Source: Halomarina ordinaria (GTDB lineage Archaea > Halobacteriota > Halobacteria > Halobacteriales > Haloarculaceae). From it: DNA of 64,000 nt. Shown in pieces: positions 24,238 to 32,403 of this stretch (the stretch's first letter is position 1; every line of letters starts with the position of its first letter). The notes beneath the pieces are model-generated. The model searched no databases and was not told the DNA's origin. It was given only the letters and a program-made list of their open reading frames with translations. The stretch spans positions 2,718,163 to 2,782,162 of the forward strand of contig NZ_JARRAH010000001.1 in assembly GCF_030553305.1 (NCBI RefSeq), given 5' to 3'. The position numbers were made by a program, and so were the translations under genes.

Positions 24238-25650
24238 ATGGAACGGACGCGGTGGTATCGACAGATGAGCGTCGCCGTCGTCGCCGGGGCGACGGCGCTC
24301 GCCGTCGTCGCCGCGAACCACCCCTTCGCGCAGGACACCCTCACTTCGCTCCCCCTCCTCGACACGCTCCCCCAGCAGACCTGGGGATACGAGGAACTCA
24401 CCCTCGCGGTGACGACGAGCGTGTTCGTCGTCGTGACGGCGTATCTCCCCCTGTTCCGACCGACACGGCGGCGGGTGCTCGACACCATCGCGCTGGCAGA
24501 GCGCCGTCTCGTCGTCGCCTTCGTCGCCCTCGCGGCCATCGGCTACTTCGACTACACCTATCGGCTGCCGCGGACGACCCTCCTCCTGGTCGGCGCGACG
24601 CTGTCCGTCCTGCTGCCGGCCTGGTTCGTCAGCGCGCGCCCGCGGCCGAGCGGCGACGGTGAACGGGCGGTCATCGTCGGCGACGACCCCGAGGCGATGG
24701 CGGCACTCGTCGAGACGACCGACCTGACGGTCGTCGGCTACGTCTCTCCACCCACACGGTTCTCTACCGACGACCCGCGCGGCGGGGTTCGCGCCGATGG
24801 CGGTCAGACGCTGGCGGCGAGCGAGAACCCGCTCGTCCGCCTCCCCTGTCTCGGCGGGGTGTCGGACCTCGACGTGGTGTTCGCGGAGTACGACATCGAC
24901 ACGGCGCTGCTGGCGTTCTCGCGGCCGGACCGCGAGCAGTTCTTCGCGACGCTCGACCAGTGCGACCGGTCGGGCGTCGGCGCGAAAGTCCACAGCGACC
25001 ACGCCGACAGCGTCCTCGTCGCCGGGCGCGGCGGTGACCTGGTCGACGTGGACCTCGAACCGTGGGACTGGCAGGACCGGATGCTCAAACGCCTCTTCGA
25101 CGTCGCGTTCGCCGCGGGCGGCCTGCTCGCGCTCTCACCGGTCATCCTGCTCATCGCGCTGGCGGTGCGTCTCGACAGCGAGGGGCCGGTGTTCTACACG
25201 CAGGAGCGTACCGCCGAATTCGGCGGGACCTTCACCGTCTACAAGTTCCGTAGCATGTACGAGGGGAGCGAGGACTCCACGCCGGGCGAACGTGAGAACA
25301 GCGTCACACCCGTCGGCGCCGTCCTCCGCCGGACGCACCTCGACGAGATACCGCAACTCTACTCGATTCTCGTCGGCGACATGAGCGTCGTCGGCCCCCG
25401 CGCGGCGTGGGTCGACGAGGAGGTTCTGCTCGAACAGGAGACCCCCCACTGGCGAAAGCGCTGGTTCGTCAAGCCGGGGTTGACGGGCCTCGCCCAGACG
25501 GAGGGTATCTCCAGTTCCGACCCCGAGGAGAAACTGCAGTCGGACGTGGAGTACATCAGGAGTCAGTCGCTCTGGTTCGACACCGCCATCGTCATTCGCC
25601 AGCTCTTCGACGTCGTCACGGGCGACGACGAGGAACGGACGGAGACGTAG
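24238..25650 (+). CDS. Polyprenyl-phosphate sugar transferase (bacterial sugar transferase family)
   Basis: A 470-aa membrane enzyme that loads the first sugar phosphate onto a polyprenyl (dolichyl) phosphate carrier. Four hydrophobic helices occupy about residues 8-30, 55-80, 90-110 and 113-130. A soluble Rossmann-like part (RAVIVGDDPEAMAALVE, near 145) follows. The C-terminal catalytic region starts at KRLFDVAFAAGGLLALSPVI near 283 and contains YTQERTAEFGGTF, YKFRSM, THLDEIPQLYSILVGDMSVV, GPRAAW and KPGLTGLAQ. This is the WbaP/WcaJ-like architecture. It belongs with the neighbouring nucleotidyltransferase and epimerases in glycan assembly. Confidence 0.9.
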   Translation: MERTRWYRQMSVAVVAGATALAVVAANHPFAQDTLTSLPLLDTLPQQTWGYEELTLAVTTSVFVVVTAYLPLFRPTRRRVLDTIALAERRLVVAFVALAAIGYFDYTYRLPRTTLLLVGATLSVLLPAWFVSARPRPSGDGERAVIVGDDPEAMAALVETTDLTVVGYVSPPTRFSTDDPRGGVRADGGQTLAASENPLVRLPCLGGVSDLDVVFAEYDIDTALLAFSRPDREQFFATLDQCDRSGVGAKVHSDHADSVLVAGRGGDLVDVDLEPWDWQDRMLKRLFDVAFAAGGLLALSPVILLIALAVRLDSEGPVFYTQERTAEFGGTFTVYKFRSMYEGSEDSTPGERENSVTPVGAVLRRTHLDEIPQLYSILVGDMSVVGPRAAWVDEEVLLEQETPHWRKRWFVKPGLTGLAQTEGISSSDPEEKLQSDVEYIRSQSLWFDTAIVIRQLFDVVTGDDEERTET

Positions 25651-25695
25651 CGACGAGGCGGAAATCTTTTACATCGTTCGGTCTGTCAACTGTCT

Positions 25696-26727
25696 ATGAA
25701 CATATTAGTCACGGGAGGTGCTGGTTTTATCGGTGGTCACCTCGCTGAACAACTAGCTCTGCGCGGCCACGACGTCACGGCCCTCGACAACCTCGACCCG
25801 TTCTACGACGTCGGCATCAAGGAGCGGACGGTCGAGCGCGGTCGGGTCGCCGCCGAGGGCGAGGGGTCGTACTCGTTCGTCCGGGGGGACATCCGCGACG
25901 AGGACCTCGTCTCGGACCTCGTCGGCGACGCGGCGTTCGTCTACCACCAGGCCGGTCTCGCCGGCGTGCGACCGAGCGTCGACCGCCCCCGCGAGTACAA
26001 CGAGGTCAACGTCGGCGGGACGCTGAACCTCCTCGACGCCGCCCGCGAGGCCGACGTCGAGCGCGTCGTCATGGCGAGTTCCTCCTCCGTCTACGGCAAG
26101 CCGCAGTACCTCCCCTACGACGAACAGCACCCGACGACGCCGGTCAGCCCTTACGGTACGTCGAAACTCGCCGCCGAACGCTACGGCTGTGCGTACGCCG
26201 AATCGTACGGTCTCCCGTTCGTCGGCCTCCGCTACTTCACCGTCTACGGCCCCCGGATGCGTCCGAACATGGCCATCTCGAACTTCGTCTCGCGGTGCAT
26301 GAACGGCGAGTCGCCGGTGATCTACGGCGACGGCCAGCAGACCCGTGACTTCACCTTCATCGACGACATCGTCGGGGCGAACCTCGCGCTCCTCGACACC
26401 GACGCCGCCGACGGGCGCGCCATCAACGTCGGGAGCACCGACAACATCAGCATCCAGGTCCTCGCCGAGGAGGTCCGCGACCACATCGCCCCCTCGCTCG
26501 ACATCGAGTACGAGGCGGCGCGGACCGGCGACGCGGCGCACACGCACGCCGACACGGGGACGGCGGCGGCCCTGCTGGAGTACGAACCCGAGTACACGAT
26601 TCGCGAGGGCCTCGCGGCGTTCATCGAGTGGTACCGGGAGAACAGGGAGTGGTACGAACCGCTCGTGCGGGGCGAAGAGAGCGCGGGAGCCACGACCGAG
26701 ACGACCGTCACGCAACAGTCGCGGTAA
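25696..26727 (+). CDS. NAD-dependent nucleotide-sugar epimerase (UDP-glucose/glucuronate 4-epimerase type)
   Basis: A 343-aa extended short-chain dehydrogenase. The NAD motif TGGAGFIGGHLAE is at residues 7-19; MASSSSVYG near 125 has the catalytic Ser; SPYGTSKLAAERYG near 152 holds the YxxxK pair. LRYFTVYGPRMRPNMAISNF resembles UDP-glucuronate 4-epimerases and GalE-like enzymes. The first 20 codons use A/T-rich triplets (ATA, TTA, GGT, TTT, CTA) unlike the rest of the gene. A TATA-like AATCTTTTACATC lies about 27 nt before the ATG, so the gene has its own promoter. Confidence 0.87.
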   Translation: MNILVTGGAGFIGGHLAEQLALRGHDVTALDNLDPFYDVGIKERTVERGRVAAEGEGSYSFVRGDIRDEDLVSDLVGDAAFVYHQAGLAGVRPSVDRPREYNEVNVGGTLNLLDAAREADVERVVMASSSSVYGKPQYLPYDEQHPTTPVSPYGTSKLAAERYGCAYAESYGLPFVGLRYFTVYGPRMRPNMAISNFVSRCMNGESPVIYGDGQQTRDFTFIDDIVGANLALLDTDAADGRAINVGSTDNISIQVLAEEVRDHIAPSLDIEYEAARTGDAAHTHADTGTAAALLEYEPEYTIREGLAAFIEWYRENREWYEPLVRGEESAGATTETTVTQQSR

Positions 26728-26755
26728 GGGTCAGGGCTTGCGGGAGCGTCCGTCG

Positions 26756-27094
26756 CTACTCGCCGCTCTCACACTCGTAGAACCGCAGCGCCTCCTCCCC
26801 CAACGCCGTCTCCTCCACCGTGTACCCCGAGAGCGCCACCAGGTCACGTTCCTGGTCGTAGCTGACGCTCCCGACGCGTTCGAGCGCCGGGACGTGCTCC
26901 TCGTACAGTTCGTCGTAGACCTCGAGCACCGTCGTCGGGGAGAGGTCCGCGAGCGGCCGGTCGTGGCGCCGGGTGGCCACCTCGTCGGCGAGGTCCGCGA
27001 GCGAGACGACCTGGTGCTCGCGCAGGAGCGCCATGACCACGTAGCGCGTCGAGGTGGCGCCGACGACGGTGTCCGGGGTCGTGTCCGCACTCAC
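26756..27094 (-). CDS. Small DUF7344-type HTH protein, second of a pair
   Basis: A 112-aa protein. VVMALLREHQVVSLADLADE followed by VATRRHDRPLADLSPTTVLE is a helix-turn-helix core, then YDELYEEHVPALERVGSVSY, which is like the DUF7344 domain of haloarchaeal regulators. A C-terminal segment LGEEALRFYECESGE follows. Its ATG overlaps the stop of the other DUF7344 gene (ATGA, 27091-27094), so both are one translational unit. Such genes may regulate neighbouring glycan genes, but there is no direct evidence for a target. Confidence 0.65.
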   Translation of the reverse strand: MSADTTPDTVVGATSTRYVVMALLREHQVVSLADLADEVATRRHDRPLADLSPTTVLEVYDELYEEHVPALERVGSVSYDQERDLVALSGYTVEETALGEEALRFYECESGE

Positions 27095-27462
27095 GGGTGG
27101 GCCCCCCGGACGACGTCGCCGCGCTCGTCGGCACGCGCGAGCATCAGGTACGGGTCGAGGCGGTCGGCCGCGCCCTCGCGTTCGACGGTCCGCGTGGCGG
27201 CGTCGTAGGTGAGGACGCCCGCGTCGTCGAGTTTCGGGAGGTGGACGTGGTGGAGACGGACGGCCACTCGGTCGCGCTCGGCGTCCGCGTCGGCGTCTGC
27301 GAGTTCGTCGGCGAGCACGGCGAGTTCGGTGTTCGTCTCCTCGCGGTCGAGGTAGGACATCACTCGTCGTCGGTGCCGGTCACTCAGTAGCCGAAAGACC
27401 GAATCGACCGGGACCGGGCCGTGTGGTCCCGAATCGGTCGGAGAACCGATAACTCGACTCAT
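27091..27462 (-). CDS. Small DUF7344-type HTH protein, first of a pair
   Basis: A 123-aa protein. VDSVFRLLSDRHRRRVMSYL near residue 19 is the characteristic opening helix of the DUF7344 family, followed by AVLADELADADADAERDRVA and VRLHHVHLPKLDDAGVLTYD, a winged-helix-like recognition part. This is one of many small putative DNA-binding proteins in haloarchaea. It is preceded by a TATA-like element (27485-27495) and by an inverted repeat with an arm directly against the ATG. It is followed by an overlapping paralogue. The Bat-like regulator gene is upstream on the same strand. Confidence 0.68.
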   Translation of the reverse strand: MSRVIGSPTDSGPHGPVPVDSVFRLLSDRHRRRVMSYLDREETNTELAVLADELADADADAERDRVAVRLHHVHLPKLDDAGVLTYDAATRTVEREGAADRLDPYLMLARADERGDVVRGAHP

Positions 27463-27499
27463 TCTACCTACAGGTGGGGGGATAGCAGGTATAGGTAGA
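27463..27499 (-). promoter_or_regulatory. Promoter of the DUF7344 pair flanked by a 7-bp inverted repeat
   Basis: TCTACCT at 27463-27469 (touching the start codon at 27462) and AGGTAGA at 27493-27499 are exact inverted copies. A TATA-like CTATAC lies between or overlapping the outer arm at about 27-33 nt from the ATG. The placement suggests a looped or dimeric repressor site, possibly for the DUF7344 proteins themselves. Confidence 0.4.
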
Positions 27500-27500
27500 C

Positions 27501-27519
27501 GGGCTAGGCAGACTAGCCC
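27501..27519 (-). terminator. Inverted repeat after the Bat-like regulator gene
   Basis: GGGCTAGGCAGACTAGCCC, perfect 7-bp arms and 5-nt loop, 13 nt past the stop of the Bat-like gene. It is not followed by a T-run, so it is a possible terminator or processing hairpin, or part of the downstream promoter. Confidence 0.3.
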
Positions 27520-27531
27520 ACGAGAACCGAC

Positions 27532-29103
27532 TCATCCGTCCGTGTACGTCTCGAACAGCGACGCCATGACCCCGTTCAGTCCCTTCCGGAGGTGTTTGTG
27601 GAAGGTCGGCGCCGAGATGTTCATGGCCGCCGCGACCTCCTCCGCGGTGCTCTCTCTCGCCCACTCGAAGTAGCCCGCCCGGTAGGCCGCCTCCAGGGCC
27701 TCCCGCTGGCGTTCGGTCAGACCCGCCATCGCGTCGTCGTCGCCGGCGCCGTCCTCTCGAACCGGTCCGTGGGGCCGCGGTCGTTCCTGCTTCCGGACGA
27801 GTTCCGTCTCGGGGTAGGTCGTCGTGACGTGTTCGACGAACGACCGCACGTCCGTCTGGGGGGTCACCTCGCAGACGGCGTTCAGTACGCCGTCCTCGAT
27901 GACGAGCGACGTCAGGTTCGCGCCGTACTCCGCGATGGTGAGCGCGAGGAAGCCATCGACGAGCTGACACTGGACGAGCGCGCTGTCGGCGTCGGCACGG
28001 ATGACGCTGAACTCGCGGATGTCGGGGCTCTCACCCATCCGCTCGCCGATGCGGGCGGGGTCGACGTCGCTCACCTCGACGTACGCCAGCAGCGCCCCGT
28101 CGGTCGCGGGGACGAGACTCCGCAGTTCGAAGCGCGCACCGAACTCGGCCGAGGTGTCGACGGCGTGGAGCGTCCGGTCCGTGCTCCGGAACTCCAGTTC
28201 GACGACCGTGTCGGTGAGGAGCAGTCGCCGGTTCTCGATGGCGTGGTAGGCGTAGCCGACGGTCCCACCGAGCTCCGAGAGCAGGGTTCGCTCGCCGGGC
28301 GTGACGGGCCGCTCGCGGTCCGCGGACAGCCCCAGGACCCCGTAGGTCGTCTCGCCGTACGACAGCGGCACGAGGACGTCGAGACGCGTGTCGCGCCCGG
28401 CGGTCGTCCCCGCGAACGGCATCGAGGGGCGGTCCGCGGGGTCCTCGACGACCTGGACCGTCCGCGAGCGAAGCGCCCGCGCGACCGGCCCCTCGACCGT
28501 CGAGGCGGCCTGCGACACCATCCCCGTCTCCCCCGTCGCCGCACGCAGGACGACCTCCTCGCTCTCGGGGCGGTAGTCGGCCAGCCACGCGACGTCGTAC
28601 TCCGTCGCCTCGACGAGCTGGTCGCACAGCGGCTGGTGGATGTCCTCGCGGGTCGCCGCGTTGAGGAGCGTGCCGACGATGGGACGCACGGCCGCCGTGA
28701 GGCGTTCGAGTTGCCCGAGGCGCGTCGCCAGCGCGTTCACCTGCACCTCCCGCTCGGGGTGGTCGATGGGCGCCGCCACGACCGCGAGGTGGTCGAGGGA
28801 CCCGTCGACCGTCACCGGGGCGACGGTCTGGTCGAGCGTCGAGAGCTCCCCCGAGGCGCGCGCTATCGTCAGCGTCCCGCGCCACGTCTCGCCGGCGCGC
28901 ACCTCCCGTTTGATGCGTTCGACCGGTTCGTCGTGCGTCGCGGGGAGCAACGTCCGGTAGGACTCGCCCGCGACGTCGCCCTCGTCGTAGCCCGTCAGCG
29001 TCTCGAACGCGCGGTTGACGTCGACTATCCTCCCCTCCGTGTCGAGACGGGCGACTGCGTGTCCTGCCTGTTCGACCGTCTCGCGGTAGCTCCTCTCCCC
29101 CAT
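27532..29103 (-). CDS. Bat-like regulator: PAS - GAF - bacterio-opsin-activator HTH
   Basis: A 523-aa sensor-regulator. Residues 1-110 are a PAS domain (GRIVDVNRAFETLTGYDEGD). Residues about 130-285 are a GAF domain (VLVPLSYGETTYGVLGLSAD). From about 300 to 460 lies the Bat-specific region, and the C-terminus ends in an HTH_10 domain (GLTERQREALEAAYRAGYFE, then STAEEVAAAMNISAPTFHKH). The protein senses a signal, perhaps oxygen, redox or light, and acts directly on DNA. It lies inside the glycan gene cluster. I start at the ATG at 29103; upstream the frame runs antisense into the epimerase gene and gives no domain. An 8-bp-arm hairpin lies in the leader region. Confidence 0.85.
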   Translation of the reverse strand: MGERSYRETVEQAGHAVARLDTEGRIVDVNRAFETLTGYDEGDVAGESYRTLLPATHDEPVERIKREVRAGETWRGTLTIARASGELSTLDQTVAPVTVDGSLDHLAVVAAPIDHPEREVQVNALATRLGQLERLTAAVRPIVGTLLNAATREDIHQPLCDQLVEATEYDVAWLADYRPESEEVVLRAATGETGMVSQAASTVEGPVARALRSRTVQVVEDPADRPSMPFAGTTAGRDTRLDVLVPLSYGETTYGVLGLSADRERPVTPGERTLLSELGGTVGYAYHAIENRRLLLTDTVVELEFRSTDRTLHAVDTSAEFGARFELRSLVPATDGALLAYVEVSDVDPARIGERMGESPDIREFSVIRADADSALVQCQLVDGFLALTIAEYGANLTSLVIEDGVLNAVCEVTPQTDVRSFVEHVTTTYPETELVRKQERPRPHGPVREDGAGDDDAMAGLTERQREALEAAYRAGYFEWARESTAEEVAAAMNISAPTFHKHLRKGLNGVMASLFETYTDG

Positions 29104-29117
29104 CCTTGATACCTCGG

Positions 29118-29138
29118 CCGCGGCGTGCCCCGCCGCGG
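29118..29138. promoter_or_regulatory. Strong hairpin upstream of the Bat-like gene
   Basis: CCGCGGCG, 5 nt, CGCCGCGG: perfect 8-bp arms, 15-35 nt before the ATG at 29103. If transcribed it would structure the leader; if not, it would be a symmetric protein-binding site. Confidence 0.35.
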
Positions 29139-29255
29139 TGGTGCTTGCGTACCCCTCTCCGGTCCCGGTACTTACCTCCCCTGATTCGGTCGAGCGCGGG
29201 CGCGACCCGCCGACCGATTCGGGGGACGCGTCGGCGGTCGAGGCGTGCCTCCGGG

Positions 29256-30248
29256 CTACTCCCGCAGGAGGTCGCGGACGCTCGCCTCGACGCTCTCCTC
29301 GGGCGACCAGCCGAGCACCTCGCGGGCCGCCTCGGTGTCGACGGCGAAGGAGTCGACGAGCGTCTCCCCGCTCCGGGGGTTCTCGACGAGTTCCACGTCG
29401 GGGTCGACGTCCCGCTCCTCCCGGGCGATGCGCTGGACGAGGTCGGCCACCTCGACGACGCCGGGGTCCTCGTCGGTGGCGATTTCGAACTTCTCGACGC
29501 CGGTCGCGCCCGCCTCGTCGCGGTCGAGCAGACACTCCGTGCTGTCGGCGAACGCCCGTGCGACGTCCTTCACGTGGACGAAGTTGCGCGACTGCGTGCC
29601 GGGTTCGTAGACGGTGAGCGTCTCGTCCGCGAGCGCCCGGTTCACGAAGAAGTTGATGACCGTCCCCTTCGAGACGGTCCGGCCGCCGACCTCGTGTTCG
29701 CCGTAGAGGTTGGCGACCATGAACTGGTGGGCCGGGAACGCGCCGTCCGCGTACCACTCGATGGCCTGCTCGTTGAGCACCTTCGTCCGCCCGTACCAGT
29801 TGAGCGGGTCGCGGGGGTGCTCGACGGTGATGGGGAACGCCTGGGGGTCGCCGATGACGGCCATCGAGAAGGGAAAGCCCAGTGGGGTCTCCGTCTTCCG
29901 ACAGTACCACGCGACGTTCTCCGTGCCGAGGACGTTCACCTCGTAGGCGAGGTCCGGGTGGTCGTCGCAGTCGTCGACGCCCGAGAGCGCCGCGAGGTGG
30001 AGGACGACGTCCGCGCCCGAGAGCGCGGCCTCCAGTTCGTCGCGGTGGCGGATGTCGACGTGCTCGACGGGGACCTCGCCCACCCGGCGGACGTCGCCGA
30101 GGTAGAAGTTGTCGAGGGCGCTCACCGCCCAGTCGGGGTGGCGCTCGGTGAGTTCGTGGACGACGCGACTGCCGATGTAGCCCGCCGCGCCGGTGACGGC
30201 GACGTGGGGAGCGTCCGATTCGTGGGTCTCTGAGTCGTGGGCTGTCAT
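29256..30248 (-). CDS. NAD-dependent epimerase/dehydratase
   Basis: A 330-aa extended short-chain dehydrogenase. The NAD motif VTGAAGYIGSRVVHEL begins at about residue 17 after a polar head; PFSMAVIGDPQ and NWYGRTKVLNEQA near 160 carry the catalytic Tyr/Lys pair; RNFVHVKDVARAF is near 235. It appears complete. Its ATG overlaps the stop of the preceding epimerase gene (ATGA, 30245-30248), placing it last in a three-gene set of sugar-nucleotide modifying enzymes (sulfoquinovose-type synthase, epimerase, epimerase). The sugar is not predictable. Confidence 0.83.
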   Translation of the reverse strand: MTAHDSETHESDAPHVAVTGAAGYIGSRVVHELTERHPDWAVSALDNFYLGDVRRVGEVPVEHVDIRHRDELEAALSGADVVLHLAALSGVDDCDDHPDLAYEVNVLGTENVAWYCRKTETPLGFPFSMAVIGDPQAFPITVEHPRDPLNWYGRTKVLNEQAIEWYADGAFPAHQFMVANLYGEHEVGGRTVSKGTVINFFVNRALADETLTVYEPGTQSRNFVHVKDVARAFADSTECLLDRDEAGATGVEKFEIATDEDPGVVEVADLVQRIAREERDVDPDVELVENPRSGETLVDSFAVDTEAAREVLGWSPEESVEASVRDLLRE

Positions 30249-31177
30249 GAGTTGGGTTCGAATGTGTTCGCCAGGTCGCGGACGCCCTCGCGGAGCGTCC
30301 ACGCCGTCTCGTAACCGGTCTCCGCGATGCGGTCGAAGTTGACGTGGTAGGAGGGGCCGGGGTGTTCGTCCTCCAGGTAGGTGACGTTCACCGGTGCGAC
30401 CTCGTCCGCGACGAGGTCGGCTATCTCGCTGATGCGGTAGTTGCCGCCGTTCGACCCGACGTTGTAGACGAGGCGGTCCCACGCGCCGGGGTCGAGCGCG
30501 GCGTGGGCGTAGGCCCGGGCCGCGTCGCGGACGTGGATGAACGGCCGCCAGTTCGACCCGTCGCCGTACACCGTCAGCGGGCGGCCGGTGAGCGCCCGGA
30601 AGACGAACGTGTTGACGACGAGGTTGAAGCGGACACCGGGTGCGTCGCCGTAGTTCGTCGCCATCCGCAGGGCGACGCCGTCGAAGCCGAACTCGTCGAT
30701 GGCCTCGCGGAGCAACCCCTCGCACTCGTACTTCGTCTCGGCGTACGGGTTGATGGGGTCCGGTTCGACCGTCTCGTCGAGGTCGGTGCTCGTCGCCCGG
30801 CCGTAGAGGTTACACGAGGAGGCGACGACGACGTTCTCGACGCCGAGTTTCCCCGCCGCCGTCAGGACGTTCTCCGTCCCCTCGAGGTTCGTCGCGAACG
30901 TCTCCTCGCGGCGGTCGTGCGTGCTCGACGCGCCCGTGATGGCCGCGAGGTTGACGACGGCGTCGCAGCCGCGCATCGCGCTCTCGACGTTGCCGTACTC
31001 GCGGACGTCGCCCTGGCGGAAGTCGATGCCGTCGGTCAGCGCCCCGCGGAGCGCGCTCGGCGACCCCGTCGAGGTGTCGTCCATGACGACCACGCGGTCG
31101 ACGCGCTCGTCGCCGTCCAGCAGGGGGACGAGGACGCTGCCGATGTAACCGAGTCCACCGGTGACGAGGACGTCCAT
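30245..31177 (-). CDS. NAD-dependent epimerase/dehydratase
   Basis: A 310-aa extended short-chain dehydrogenase. The NAD motif VTGGLGYIGSVLVPLL is at residues 5-20; VVASSCNLYG near 118 and PYAETKYECEG near 144 carry the active site; YGDGSNWRPFIHVRDAARAY near 198 is the substrate-side signature. The pattern resembles GDP- or dTDP-sugar epimerases or dehydratases of glycan synthesis. The gene begins 3 nt after the UDP-sulfoquinovose-synthase-like gene stop and overlaps the next epimerase, so the three are one operon. Confidence 0.83.
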   Translation of the reverse strand: MDVLVTGGLGYIGSVLVPLLDGDERVDRVVVMDDTSTGSPSALRGALTDGIDFRQGDVREYGNVESAMRGCDAVVNLAAITGASSTHDRREETFATNLEGTENVLTAAGKLGVENVVVASSCNLYGRATSTDLDETVEPDPINPYAETKYECEGLLREAIDEFGFDGVALRMATNYGDAPGVRFNLVVNTFVFRALTGRPLTVYGDGSNWRPFIHVRDAARAYAHAALDPGAWDRLVYNVGSNGGNYRISEIADLVADEVAPVNVTYLEDEHPGPSYHVNFDRIAETGYETAWTLREGVRDLANTFEPNS

Positions 31178-31180
31178 CGA

Positions 31181-32350
31181 CTACTCCTCCAGCACGTCGG
31201 GGAGGAAGCGGTCCTCGTGGGCCGTGATGGTGTCGCCGTAGCGCGTCAGCGCCTCCAGGATGTCGCGGACGCCGCCCTCGAAGTCCTGGCGCTGCTCGCC
31301 GATGAGGGCCATGTAGCGCTCGTTCTCGATCTCCATCTGGTGGGTCTCGTCCTCGTCGCGGGGGTTCTCGACGTGCGTGACGTCGACGTCGAGGTCGAAC
31401 TCGTCGCCCACGCTCGCGATGGTCTCGGCCATCCCGACGATGCTGATGGGGCGCGTCACCTGGTTGTAGACGACGTGCTCGCTCGGGCGCTCGGCGTGGT
31501 CGTTCAGTGCCAGCCGCGCGAGTCCCTCGACGGTGTCCTCGAGCGAGACGAACGGCTTTCGCTGCTCGCCCTTCCCGTAGACGGTCAGCGGGTAGCCCGC
31601 GACGGCCTGCGCGCAGAAGCGGTGGGCGACGACGCCGAAGTAGTAGTCGAAGTCGAAGCGCGTCTTCAGGCGGTCGTCGGCGCGCGTCTCCTCGGTCTCC
31701 GTCCCGTAGACGATGGCCGTCCGCACGTCCGAGATGGGGAGGCCGAACTGCCTGTGCGCGAGGCGGAGGTTCGCCGCGTTGTGGCTCTTGGTGAGGTGGT
31801 ACCACGACCCCGCCATCGCCGGGAAGGGGACCTCGTCGCGCTCGCCCTCGTTCTCCATCGTCGCGCCACCCTCGGGGATGGGGAACGTCGGCGCGCCGTA
31901 GACGCCCGTCGTCGTCGTCTCGACGAGGTGGGTGTCCGAGAGGCCGTTCTCGTGCAGGCCGAACGCGAGGTTGCGCGTGGCCTGCATGTTGTTGTGCTGG
32001 GTGAAGTTCGCCCGCTCGCCGTTTATCTGGGAGTACGGCGCGCTCGGCTGGGCCGCGGCGTGGACGACGACGCGCGGTTCGTGGACGGAGAGGAGTTCGT
32101 CGACGAACCCACGGTCGGTGAGGTCCCCCTCGACGAACGAGAGGTTGTGGACGTCGTGGACCTCGCGGGCGCCGGCGAGGCGCTCGTCCATGCTCGCGAT
32201 GGGCGTGGCGCTCGTCGCGCCCACGGAGGCGACCCACTCGCGGCGACCGAAGTTGTCGACGGCGACGACGCGCTCGTCGGTGCGGGACGCGATTCGGAGT
32301 GCGGTCGGCCACCCGACGTAGCCGTCACCGCCGGTGACGATGATGCTCAT
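31181..32350 (-). CDS. UDP-sulfoquinovose synthase-like protein (SQD1/Agl3 family)
   Basis: A 389-aa protein with the distinctive features of SQD1: the NAD motif GGDGYVGWPTALRI (residues 7-20), TPIASMDERL, HAAAQPSAPYSQINGERANF followed by TQHNNMQATRN near residue 105, TTTTGVYGAPTFPI, and the catalytic SWYHLTKSHNAANL near 188. YGKGEQRKPFVSLEDTVEGL and VENPRDEDETH are also typical. In plants and bacteria SQD1 adds sulfite to UDP-glucose for sulfolipid; in Sulfolobus the relative Agl3 makes sulfoquinovose for the N-glycan. With two epimerases in the same operon, a role in a sulfonated surface glycan or lipid is likely. Where I recall Arg in plant SQD1 (EQRSAPYS), this protein has Pro, so sulfite use needs testing. 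Confidence 0.85.
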   Translation of the reverse strand: MSIIVTGGDGYVGWPTALRIASRTDERVVAVDNFGRREWVASVGATSATPIASMDERLAGAREVHDVHNLSFVEGDLTDRGFVDELLSVHEPRVVVHAAAQPSAPYSQINGERANFTQHNNMQATRNLAFGLHENGLSDTHLVETTTTGVYGAPTFPIPEGGATMENEGERDEVPFPAMAGSWYHLTKSHNAANLRLAHRQFGLPISDVRTAIVYGTETEETRADDRLKTRFDFDYYFGVVAHRFCAQAVAGYPLTVYGKGEQRKPFVSLEDTVEGLARLALNDHAERPSEHVVYNQVTRPISIVGMAETIASVGDEFDLDVDVTHVENPRDEDETHQMEIENERYMALIGEQRQDFEGGVRDILEALTRYGDTITAHEDRFLPDVLEE

Positions 32351-32352
32351 TG

Positions 32353-32373
32353 GTTACTCACTAAGCGAGTAAC
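32353..32373 (-). promoter_or_regulatory. Inverted repeat over the start region of the sulfoquinovose-type operon
   Basis: GTTACTC (32353-32359), 7 nt, GAGTAAC (32367-32373) are perfect inverted copies, 2-23 nt before the ATG at 32350. A TATA-like CTATTAGTAG (32381-32391, minus strand) lies just outside. The repeat therefore covers the predicted transcription start. Its TTACTC/GAGTAA core matches the palindrome at 5635-5654, although the spacer is one base longer here. Confidence 0.5.
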
Positions 32374-32403
32374 TCGTCTGCGACTACTAATAGATTGCTG
32401 CCG

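Noticed and set aside
25696..26727. Recent horizontal transfer of the epimerase gene because of its AT-rich start
   Set aside because: Only the first 20 codons deviate; the remainder matches the neighbouring codon use.
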